The position numbers and the translations under genes are program-made. The notes under the pieces are model-generated. The model had not been told where the DNA came from. It was given only the letters and a program-made list of their open reading frames with translations, and ran no database searches. From Nocardia xishanensis NBRC 101358 (GTDB taxonomy: Bacteria; Actinomycetota; Actinomycetes; Mycobacteriales; Mycobacteriaceae): 55,222 bases of DNA. Numbering within the stretch: position 1 is the stretch's first letter; every line of letters starts with the position of its first letter. Positions 18,874-26,342 of the stretch are shown here, one piece after another. The stretch lies in NCBI RefSeq assembly GCF_001613365.1, contig NZ_BDCF01000056.1, forward strand, positions 1 to 55,222, written 5' to 3'.

Positions 18874-19839
18874 CTATCGTCGCCGTTCGTCGGCGGGAGT
18901 TAGGTCGAGCCCGGCAGGCGGACGCAATCGGCGCAGTGCGCCGTCCATGCTCGTCACGTACAGCGCCCAGCCGCCGGCCTCACGCACGATGCGCACCGAG
19001 GTCGCGCCGTCCGGCGGGTTGCGCAACGGGCTCGGCTTGATCAGTCCGGTGATGATGGCGCAGGCCACGCCGGTCGCGGTGTCGACCCGATAGACGGCGC
19101 CGAGCGCGTGGTCGGCGACGAACAGCTGACCGTCACGGGTGGCCTCCATGTCGTCGGGTAGCGCGAGCAGCTGCGGAATGCCCGAGACGACGGTCCAGTC
19201 GCGAGGGGCGTCCAGCGGGATACGGAAGACCTTCAGCTCCAGGCTGTCGGTGAACACGGACCGGCCGTCGGGCGCCAGCGCCAGTCCGTTGGTCAGCGGC
19301 AGCGGCGACCACGTTTTGGTGTACTCGCGGGTGGACGGACGGTAGCGCGCGATGCCGGTCGGCGCGGACTTGATGCCGAGGGTGGTGAACAGCAGGTCAC
19401 CGTCGGGAAGTACCAGCAGGCCGTTCGGTCCGTTGAGGTCGGTCAGCAGCACCTCGACCGCGCCGGTGTCGAGGTCGTAGCGCTGTAACGTGCCGGGCGG
19501 GGCGTCCAAACCGTCACCGGTCAGGAAGTACACCGAGCGGCCGACCACACGTACGCCCGCTGGGTGATCGAGGCCGGTGAGCAGCGGTTCGAAGTGGCCG
19601 GACGCGTCGACGTGGGCGAAGAATCCATCGGCGATGCCGGTGACGTAGAAACCGCCCGCCCCGTCGCTGTCGAGATTCTCCAGATTGCCCACGCCCTCGA
19701 CCACGGTCTCCGCGACCCATCCCTGAGCGCACGATGCGGGCACGAAATCGGCTCGCGCCGTAGGTGATCCGATCATCACTCCAGCCGCGATCATCAAGAC
19801 CGTGGAGCTGAAACGCTTACTCCCTATCCCGGAAAGCAT
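18874..19839 (-). CDS. Secreted SMP-30/gluconolactonase-like beta-propeller protein
   Basis: 321 residues from the ATG giving MLSGIGSKRFSSTVLMIAAG, a Sec signal peptide with probable cleavage after TARA. The mature part has the repeating six-bladed propeller pattern: GFYVTGIADGFFAHVD, LTGLDHPAGVRVVG, LNGPNGLLVLPDGDLLF, LTNGLALAPDGRSVFT and DDMEATRDGQLFVAD. Related proteins hydrolyse lactones or simply bind ligands, and no single active-site set could be assigned here. It is exported and may be free or cell-wall associated. The frame is open far upstream, antisense to the next gene, but the signal peptide fixes the start. Confidence 0.8.
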   Translation of the reverse strand: MLSGIGSKRFSSTVLMIAAGVMIGSPTARADFVPASCAQGWVAETVVEGVGNLENLDSDGAGGFYVTGIADGFFAHVDASGHFEPLLTGLDHPAGVRVVGRSVYFLTGDGLDAPPGTLQRYDLDTGAVEVLLTDLNGPNGLLVLPDGDLLFTTLGIKSAPTGIARYRPSTREYTKTWSPLPLTNGLALAPDGRSVFTDSLELKVFRIPLDAPRDWTVVSGIPQLLALPDDMEATRDGQLFVADHALGAVYRVDTATGVACAIITGLIKPSPLRNPPDGATSVRIVREAGGWALYVTSMDGALRRLRPPAGLDLTPADERRR

Positions 19840-20024
19840 GCGGCATACGCTAACACCGCCGCACAGCTGATGACCTGGCCGAAATCGCATCGCTCGAATC
19901 ACTTCTCGGCGACGCCGGTCCCTGGCGGCGTCGCGCTGCACCGCGAGCAGAACCCGCTGTCTGCCGAGTTCGGCGATCTTCTTGCCGAGTTCGGCAGCGC
20001 TGTGCGTCGATATCGGCTGTAGGT

Positions 20025-21602
20025 TCAGCCGAGATGCTTTGCGCGCGCCCAGAGTTCGTGCCACGGCACGCGCGGCCCGCGACAGACGAACAGCGGCTCG
20101 CCCTGCTCGTCGTTGTCGATGCCGAGGCCGTTGTCGATGCGGCCCGCCGGTTCGACGACGGCACACAGTTCGGCCAGCTCGTCGCGCTCGATTCCGACGG
20201 TGAGCACCTCGGTTGCGGTGTCTGGTGGTGGGCCCCACCACCAGTAGGCGTTGTGGCCGGAGTGCGGTGTCGGCAGGTCGTAGGGCGCGCCGAAACGCTC
20301 GATCGCGCCCGCCTCGCCGTAGTTGGCGGTGAGCACGGCTACATCGCGCCCCAAATCCGCACGTACTGAGCCGATTCGGCGGACGATCTCCGGCCATCCG
20401 ATGGTCTCCCCCGCGTCGTAGTTCACCGCGAGCGCCGGCGATCCCGGCAGCGACGAGACCGGGAGGACCGGAAGGAACAACACGGCCGAGCCGATCGCGT
20501 TCACCGTCACGACCGCGCAGGCCGCGGCCCAGCGCCCACGCCGCCGACCGAGCAGGGCGGCCAGCGGCGCCGCGCCCGCCGCGAGCAGGATCGGATACAT
20601 CCCGCCCAGGTAATAGGCCTTCCCGCCGGTCAGCAAGAAGACGACGAACAGCAGACCGTAAGCGACGGGGAAAGCGCGATAGCGCGGTTCCCGCCAGAGC
20701 CGCCAGAGTACGTAGATCCACAGCGGCGTCAGCAGCGGACCCATCAGCCCGAATTGCAACAGCACGAACATGATCGGCGAATCGGACGTGCCGGACGACC
20801 CGCCCGCGATCGCCCGCCCGACGTCCCACTGTGGCCAGCCGTTGCGCGCCTGCCACCACAGATACGGCAGCCAGAGCACGGCCGCGAGCCCGACTGCTGC
20901 CGGAAAGTATCTGGTCGCCAGGACTTTTCGCGGACCGCCCACGAGCAGCGCGACCACAAGCGCCGCGGCAGGAAAGATCAGCAGCGACTTGTTCAGCAGG
21001 CCGAGCCCGGCCACCAGCCCGATCGCAAGCCACCAGCGGGGATCAGCACGAAGGTCGATCGCCGCGCCGTCGACGGCCGATTCCGCGACTATGAGCGCAT
21101 CGGCGGATTCCACGACGGCTGGGTCCGCCACAGCGACCGGGCCCGCATATCGCGCGACCGTCACGGATTTCGCGCCGGGGCCGGGCCGAGCGGGGTAACG
21201 CAGCAACCGCAAGAGCAACAACCCCAGCACCGACCATGCCGCCAGATCGAACACCGCCGTGCTCAGCAGATGCCCCGCGCCCTGCACCAGCGCGGCGCTC
21301 GCGACCGCCGCCGCGGCCAGCCCCCGCGCCGCGCGACCACCGCCGAATTCCCCGGCCATCAGCCCGGCGCAGACCACGACGAGGGTCGCCGCGAGCACGG
21401 CGGGCGCCCGCAGCAGCGGTAACGATTCGGGATCGATCGCCGCCATCGCCCTGGCCACCAGCGGCGTCAAAGGCGGCTGATCCGCATAACCCCACGCGGG
21501 ATGCCTGCCCGCCGCGAGAAAGTACAGCTCATCGCGGTGGTAGCCGTACCGATTCGAGAACGCGACCAGCACGGCGGCGAAAAGTCCCGCCACCCAGTAC
21601 AT
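20025..21602 (-). CDS. Membrane glycosyltransferase, GT39/ArnT-like
   Basis: 525 residues from the ATG giving MYWVAGLFAAVLVAFSNRYG. The first outside loop carries YGYHRDELYFLAAGRHPAWGYADQPPLTP (described by position 18-46), the acidic-pair motif of polyprenyl-phosphate sugar transferases. About eleven membrane segments follow, and GGKAYYLGGMYPILLAAGA is the other family landmark. The C-terminal third is a soluble outside domain (LTANYGEAGAIERFG, NAYWWWGPPP). It should move a sugar from a lipid carrier to a protein, lipid or wall polymer at the outer face of the membrane. The acceptor is unknown. Confidence 0.85.
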   Translation of the reverse strand: MYWVAGLFAAVLVAFSNRYGYHRDELYFLAAGRHPAWGYADQPPLTPLVARAMAAIDPESLPLLRAPAVLAATLVVVCAGLMAGEFGGGRAARGLAAAAVASAALVQGAGHLLSTAVFDLAAWSVLGLLLLRLLRYPARPGPGAKSVTVARYAGPVAVADPAVVESADALIVAESAVDGAAIDLRADPRWWLAIGLVAGLGLLNKSLLIFPAAALVVALLVGGPRKVLATRYFPAAVGLAAVLWLPYLWWQARNGWPQWDVGRAIAGGSSGTSDSPIMFVLLQFGLMGPLLTPLWIYVLWRLWREPRYRAFPVAYGLLFVVFLLTGGKAYYLGGMYPILLAAGAAPLAALLGRRRGRWAAACAVVTVNAIGSAVLFLPVLPVSSLPGSPALAVNYDAGETIGWPEIVRRIGSVRADLGRDVAVLTANYGEAGAIERFGAPYDLPTPHSGHNAYWWWGPPPDTATEVLTVGIERDELAELCAVVEPAGRIDNGLGIDNDEQGEPLFVCRGPRVPWHELWARAKHLG

Positions 21603-21778
21603 CTCGCCACCATGACACAGAGCCGAACATCGGGCCGTCCAGCACGGCCTCGACGGCCGCTCGTGACTCACCGACCACAGCGGCCCGGGAATCAGAGCGA
21701 CCCGGCAACACGGACTCCACGACACCACTCCGCGAGACCACCGCGTCATCCGACCCGGCAGTCTCGCGGGGCGCCCTG

Positions 21779-22081
21779 TCAGCCCGCGCTACCGGGCCGC
21801 GCGGAGCCGGTGCCCGATCCCGAGGCGGAACCGGACCCGCCCGAGCCCGAGCCAGCCGACCCGGACGGGAAACCGACCTCGCCGGAACCGAGGTCGATGC
21901 CCGTCCCCGCCTCACCGGAGCCGAAGTCCAGCACCGGTGCGCCGGAACCGAAATCGACCCGCGGCGGCCCGCCCGGATCCACATCGATGGGCACCAGCGG
22001 CAATCCGGGCGCGGCGACCGCCGCCGGTGCGCCCAATCCCACCGCCACCGCGAACCCGGCCAATACCACAAGCCGCTTCAT
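21779..22081 (-). CDS. Small secreted protein with Gly-Ser-rich repeats
   Basis: 100 residues; the ATG follows GGAGG at 8 bases. A Sec signal peptide (MKRLVVLAGFAVAVGLGAPA, cleavage near AVAA) is followed by a segment repeating the pattern VDFGSG, LDFGSG, IDLGSG, then a tail made almost only of Gly, Ser and Ala. The mature part looks disordered or fibrous. No family was recognised. It is read alone, away from the acyl-CoA dehydrogenase genes. Confidence 0.7.
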   Translation of the reverse strand: MKRLVVLAGFAVAVGLGAPAAVAAPGLPLVPIDVDPGGPPRVDFGSGAPVLDFGSGEAGTGIDLGSGEVGFPSGSAGSGSGGSGSASGSGTGSARPGSAG

Positions 22082-22292
22082 GAACAAGACCTCCATCTCG
22101 GGGGCAGACAAACGTGTCGACACCGTAGCCGAATCTCGGGCATTGTGAAGTAGATTCGTTTCACTACTTGGCAATCGTGAACCGTCACGGAAAATCGGCC
22201 AGGCACCTGGGATAGAGACACGATTCGGCTACCGGATCGCCGACCACCGCCAACCTCGGGCAGCATCGGGTTGACGGCCGCTCGACGGTCTT

Positions 22293-22329
22293 CTTACTCT
22301 GGAGTAAGGTCGTCTTACTCAGGAGTAAG
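22293..22329. promoter_or_regulatory. Double palindromic operator upstream of the acyl-CoA dehydrogenase pair
   Basis: Two palindromes of the same type, CTTACTC-TG-GAGTAAG (22293-22308) and CTTACTC-AG-GAGTAAG (22314-22329), have perfect 7-bp arms. Their centres are 21 bp apart, two helical turns, so two repressor dimers would bind the same face. They lie 47-83 bp before the start of the first dehydrogenase gene. Confidence 0.8.
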
Positions 22330-22375
22330 ATAGCTGGGACAAGACCACCCCACCCATCCGAGAAAACAGGTGATG

Positions 22376-23764
22376 ATGAGCACTCGAGACAGCGCAACGA
22401 CGCGACGTCCAGACACGTCCGCCGTCGGCCTCAACCAGCCCAAGCGGGACTGGATGGGCGCGGCGATGCGGGCCATGACAACCCTCACCGGGTCGGAGCT
22501 CGCCGAGAAGTACAACTTGCGCAAGCCGATCGAGCGAGTCACCTACGAAAGCACCAAGACCGGCTTCCGCACCCTCGGTGCGGCCACCCGCGCGTTCAAC
22601 AAAATCGCGGGCGGCGGCGCGCCGAAGCGGCTCGCGGACAACGAGTCGAAGAAGAAGGACCTCTTCGACATCACCCCGTCCGACGAGCAGCAGATGATCG
22701 TCCAGACGGTGCGCGAATTCGCCGCCGAGATCCTGCGTCCCGCGGCCTACGAGGCCGACAACTCCGCCGAGGCGCCGCGCGACCTGCTCGAGCGCGCGGC
22801 CGAACTCGGCATCACCCTGATCAACGTGCCCGAGGAGCTCGAGGGTGCGGCCTCCGAACGCGGCGCGGTCACCAACTCGATGGTCGCCGAGGCGCTCGCG
22901 CACGGCGACATGGGCCTCGCGCTGCCGATCCTGGCGCCGAGCGGCGTCGCGGTCGCGCTCTCCCAGTGGGGCACCGACTCCCAGCAGAAAACCTACCTGC
23001 CCGCCTTCACCGGCGAGAACGTGCCGCAGGCCTCGGTCGTGATCAACGAGCCGCGCGCGCTGTTCGACCCGTTCGCCTTGCAGACCAAGGCCACCCGCTC
23101 ACCGAGCGGCTACCGCCTCAACGGCGTCAAGAGCCTGGTGCCCGCCGCGGCGGACGCCGAGCTGTTCCTGATCGCCGCCGAACTCGACGGCCGCCCCGCC
23201 CTGTTCATCGTCGAGTCCAACGCGCCGGGTCTGGTCGTCGAGGCCGACCCGAGCATGGGTCTGCGCGCCGCAGGCATCGGCCGTCTGTTGCTGAACGACG
23301 TGGCCGTCGGCACGGAGGCCGTGCTCGGAGACGGCGACGCCACGACCCGCGCCGAGGAGTACGCCGACGCGGTGCGCCTCGCGCGCCTCGGCTGGGCTTC
23401 GCTCGCCGCGGGCACCGGTCAGGCCGTGCTCGACTACGTGATCCCCTACGTCAACGAGCGCGAGGCGTTCGGCGAGCCGATCTCGCACCGCCAGGCGGTC
23501 GCGTTCATGGTCGCCAACATCGCCATCGAACTCGACGGTCTGCGGCTCGTGACCCTGCGGGGTGCGTCACGCGCCGAGCAGGGCCTTTCCTTCGGCCGTG
23601 AGGCGGCGCTTGCCCGCAAGCTGGCCACCGACAAGGGCATGCAGATCGGCCTGGACGGCGTGCAACTGCTCGGCGGCCACGGCTTCACCAAGGAACACCC
23701 GGTCGAGCGCTGGTACCGCGATCTGCGGGCCATCGGCGTCGCCGAGGGTGTCGTGCTCATCTGA
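22376..23764 (+). CDS. Acyl-CoA dehydrogenase (FadE24-like)
   Basis: 462 residues from the third of three consecutive start codons (GTG ATG ATG), chosen because AGG lies 5 bases before it. An unusual basic N-terminal extension of about 95 residues precedes the dehydrogenase fold, which begins near TPSDEQQMIVQTVREFAAE. Later landmarks are EREAFGEPISHRQAVAFMVAN and LDGVQLLGGHGFTKEHPVERWYRDLRA, both typical of the C-terminal helical domain. The central FAD-contact region is more divergent than in ordinary enzymes. The arrangement of a longer and a shorter FadE gene in tandem matches my recollection of mycobacterial fadE24-fadE23. It is cytoplasmic, acts in fatty-acyl or sterol side-chain oxidation, and may form a hetero-oligomer with the next gene product. 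Confidence 0.88.
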   Translation: MSTRDSATTRRPDTSAVGLNQPKRDWMGAAMRAMTTLTGSELAEKYNLRKPIERVTYESTKTGFRTLGAATRAFNKIAGGGAPKRLADNESKKKDLFDITPSDEQQMIVQTVREFAAEILRPAAYEADNSAEAPRDLLERAAELGITLINVPEELEGAASERGAVTNSMVAEALAHGDMGLALPILAPSGVAVALSQWGTDSQQKTYLPAFTGENVPQASVVINEPRALFDPFALQTKATRSPSGYRLNGVKSLVPAAADAELFLIAAELDGRPALFIVESNAPGLVVEADPSMGLRAAGIGRLLLNDVAVGTEAVLGDGDATTRAEEYADAVRLARLGWASLAAGTGQAVLDYVIPYVNEREAFGEPISHRQAVAFMVANIAIELDGLRLVTLRGASRAEQGLSFGREAALARKLATDKGMQIGLDGVQLLGGHGFTKEHPVERWYRDLRAIGVAEGVVLI

Positions 23765-23798
23765 CCGGCTCGTTCCTTTCCTCAGGAGACCTTCAACC

Positions 23799-25022
23799 AT
23801 GATCAATCTCGAACTCCCCAAGAAGCTGCGGGCCAGCGCCAACCAGGCCCACCAGGTCGCCTCGGAGATCTTCCGGCCGATCTCGCGCAAGTACGACCTC
23901 GCCGAGCACGAGTACCCGGTCGAGCTGGACACCATGGCCGCCATGGTCGAGGGCCTCGCCGACTCCGGCACCCAGAAGATCGGCGGCGCCGCGGGCGGCC
24001 GCTCCGACCAGTCCGACCCGCACGCCACCGAGCTGCTCGGAAACACCAACGGCGGCAACATGTCCGCGCTGCTGAACGCGCTGGAGACCTCCTGGGGCGA
24101 CGTCGGCCTGATGCTGTCCATCCCCTACCAGGGCCTGGGCAACGCGGCCATCGCGGCGGTCGCCACCGACGAGCAGCTGAAGCGGTTCGGCAAGGTGTGG
24201 GCCGCGATGGCGATCACCGAGCCGTCCTTCGGCTCCGACTCCGCCGCCGTCACCACCACCGCCGTGCGCGACGGTGACGAGTGGGTGCTCAACGGCGAGA
24301 AGATCTTCGTCACCGCGGGCCAGCGCGCCACCCACATCGTGGTGTGGGCGAGCGTCGACAAGAGCCTCGGCCGCGCGGCGATCAAGTCGTTCGTCGTGCC
24401 CCGGGACGCTCCCGGTCTGTCGGTGGCGCGGCTCGAGCACAAGCTCGGCATCAAGGCCTCCGACACCGCCGTGCTCCTCTTGCAGGACTGCCGGATTCCC
24501 GCCGACAACATTCTCGGCAGCCCGGAAGTCAATGTGGAGAAGGGTTTCGCCGGGGTCATGCAGACCTTCGACAACACCCGTCCGCTGGTTGCCGCCATGG
24601 CGGTCGGCGTGGCGCGCGCCGCGCTCGAGGAGCTGCGCGCCATCCTGACCGGCGCCGGCATCGAGATCTCCTACGACACCCCGGCGATCAACCAGCACGC
24701 CGCCGCGGCCGAATTCCTGCGCATGGAAGCCGATTACGAGTCCGCCTACCTGCTCGCGCTGCGCGCGGCGTGGATGGCCGACAACAAGAAGCCCAACTCG
24801 CTGGAAGCCTCCATGTCGAAGGCCAAGGCGGGCCGCACCGGCACCGACGTCACCCTCAAGGCCGTCGAACTGGCGGGCACCATCGGCTACTCCCAGCGCA
24901 CCCTGCTGGAGAAGTGGGGCCGCGACTCGAAGATCCTGGACATCTTCGAAGGCACCCAGCAGATCCAGCAGCTCATCGTCGCGCGCCGGGTGCTGGGCAA
25001 GACCAGCGCCGAACTGAAGTGA
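23799..25022 (+). CDS. Acyl-CoA dehydrogenase (FadE23-like), 3' end serves as integration site
   Basis: 407 residues; the ATG follows CAGGAGA, 34 bp after the upstream dehydrogenase gene. The FAD and substrate segments are MAITEPSFGSDSAAVTTTA, EWVLNGEKIFVTAG and the C-terminal ILDIFEGTQQIQQLIVARRVLG, so this subunit looks catalytically complete. It is expected to form a functional unit with its neighbour in acyl-CoA oxidation. The last 31 codons are repeated, apart from three silent base changes, at 29362-29455 on the far side of an integrated element. The gene's C-terminus has thus been re-supplied by the incoming DNA without changing the protein. Confidence 0.93.
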   Translation: MINLELPKKLRASANQAHQVASEIFRPISRKYDLAEHEYPVELDTMAAMVEGLADSGTQKIGGAAGGRSDQSDPHATELLGNTNGGNMSALLNALETSWGDVGLMLSIPYQGLGNAAIAAVATDEQLKRFGKVWAAMAITEPSFGSDSAAVTTTAVRDGDEWVLNGEKIFVTAGQRATHIVVWASVDKSLGRAAIKSFVVPRDAPGLSVARLEHKLGIKASDTAVLLLQDCRIPADNILGSPEVNVEKGFAGVMQTFDNTRPLVAAMAVGVARAALEELRAILTGAGIEISYDTPAINQHAAAAEFLRMEADYESAYLLALRAAWMADNKKPNSLEASMSKAKAGRTGTDVTLKAVELAGTIGYSQRTLLEKWGRDSKILDIFEGTQQIQQLIVARRVLGKTSAELK

Positions 25023-25023
25023 C
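24930..25023 (+). repeat. Left attachment-site repeat (attL) at the end of the acyl-CoA dehydrogenase gene
   Basis: 94 bp, matched by 29362-29455 with three differences (24936, 24983, 25013), all silent in the coding frame. The longest identical block is 46 bp, 24937-24982. It includes the dehydrogenase stop codon. Confidence 0.85.
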
Positions 25024-25037
25024 CTGGTAGACAACAG

Positions 25038-25079
25038 AAAACCGGTGTGAGTCCGCTCATCAACTCGCACCGGTTTTTT
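25038..25079 (+). terminator. Terminator of the acyl-CoA dehydrogenase operon, supplied by the element
   Basis: AAAACCGGTGTGAG pairs with CTCGCACCGGTTTT, with one wobble pair and a 12-base loop, ending in six T. It lies just after the left repeat, so by position it belongs to the element. A related hairpin follows the right repeat. Confidence 0.85.
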
Positions 25080-25115
25080 CGTGTCCGACACTGGGCTCAT
25101 CGGTCCACCGCTCGC

Positions 25116-26051
25116 TCAGGCCGCCTGTAGGCCGTCATCGCCGGGAAGCTCCCCGATTCGGGCCGCCTCGTCCACGGCCTGGCGAGCGCGCTCATGACTG
25201 GAGGGAAGCAGGTGCGTGTAGACCCGGAGAGTGAATCCCGGATCTTCATGCCCGAGGTAGTCAGCCAGCTCCTTGACCGACACTCCACGCGCGAGCAACT
25301 TGGACGCGTACAGATGCCGAAGCCCGGAATGCATCCCGTCCGCCCGATTCTTGTAGTCCAACCCAGCTTTGCCGAACGCCGGTTTCCACACGATCTTGGT
25401 GAATAGGTCCCCACTCATCGTGCCGCCTTGCTCGTTCACGATCAGCAGCCGAACCGTGGCCGGATCACCATCGGCTGAACCCCACGGCAGCGTCACCGAC
25501 GGCGGCGGGAACAACTCCATGTGCTGGTCCATCGCAGCGAGCACCGCCCTGGGCAGCGGGACATAGCGGGTCTTCTCCCGCTTCGGAAGCGCGAACATCA
25601 GCGTTCCCTTGACGTACTTCACCTGACGCCGGATATGCATCGTCATGGCCTCTCGATCAATATCGTCAGGCGAGAGCCCGAGCTATTCGCCTTGCTGTAG
25701 CCCCAGCCCCACACCGACCGGGATCACGATCGAATACCGCTCCCCCACGCTGCTCAGCCCACGTCGCACAGCCGTCACACGGTCATCGGCCCACACGACG
25801 ACCTTCGGACTACGCCGCACAGGTCGGCGCACAGTCTTCGCATTGCACGGGTTCTGCCGAATCAACTTGTCATCTACAGCTGTGTCCATAACGCTGGCGA
25901 CGATGTCGAACAGCACAGCCATGTAGTTGTCGGAGTACTTCCGTTCCTCCAGCTCACTCACCCGATCACGCACCGTGGACGCGAGAATGCGCCCCACCGG
26001 AAGATTGCCGAACGCCGGATAAATCCGAGATTCAAGAGCGCGGTGGCGGCG
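25116..26051 (-). pseudogene. Tyrosine recombinase (integrase), truncated and interrupted
   Basis: The frame carries a core-binding part (ESRIYPAFGNLPVGRILAS, then KYSDNYMAVLFDIVASVMD, DDKLIRQNPC) and a catalytic part. They are joined in the same frame but split by one TAG at 25686-25688, in the otherwise typical run GLGLQQGE-stop-LGLSPDDIDREA. The catalytic domain keeps HSGLRHLYASKLLARG (box with Arg-His), ELADYLGHEDPGFTLR and the VYTHLLP tyrosine. Upstream the frame is closed by a stop before 26051, so about 70-100 N-terminal residues (arm-binding and early core-binding helices) are missing. The gene lies beside attL and reads toward it, the usual place for the integrase of such an element. 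A downstream ATG could in principle give only the catalytic half. Confidence 0.85.
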
Positions 26052-26298
26052 CTACGCGCCGCCGCGGGCGCAGTGGGTCCTGTTCAGCGTCAACGGCATC
26101 CGCTTTGGCGACGGGGTAGCACGGCACCCATTCCTGTCTGATCGCTTTCCGTAACGATCGAGCAGTGCTGGGCACGCCGCCTGCCCTACCGGGCCGACCT
26201 TCCGCAGCCGAGCCCGAATCGGCCGGCATCGTTCGTGCGGCCTGGCCGTGGTCCCGTTCGAAGAACTCGTCGGAGTCGAAGTCCCAGCCGATCGTCAC
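26032..26298 (-). CDS. Possible small protein of unknown function in the element
   Basis: 88 codons from a GTG giving MTIGWDFDSDEFFERDHGQ. The acidic N-terminus does not look like random high-GC translation, but the second half is Arg/Pro-rich and runs over the damaged start of the integrase relic. It may be the remaining N-terminus of a gene whose end was lost in the same deletion that truncated the integrase. There is no strong ribosome site. A GC-rich hairpin (GCGGCGC / GCGCCGC around 26047-26065) marks the junction. Confidence 0.25.
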   Translation of the reverse strand: MTIGWDFDSDEFFERDHGQAARTMPADSGSAAEGRPGRAGGVPSTARSLRKAIRQEWVPCYPVAKADAVDAEQDPLRPRRRVAPPPRS

Positions 26299-26342
26299 CC
26301 GCAGAACTCGCCGCGGGGAGCGTCGACACCGATGGCCCGCCG

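Noticed and set aside
19840..21033. N-terminal fusion partner of the SMP-30-like protein (open frame to 21033)
   Set aside because: The upstream part overlaps the membrane glycosyltransferase gene on the same strand in another frame and shows no domain. The signal peptide at 19839 sets the start.
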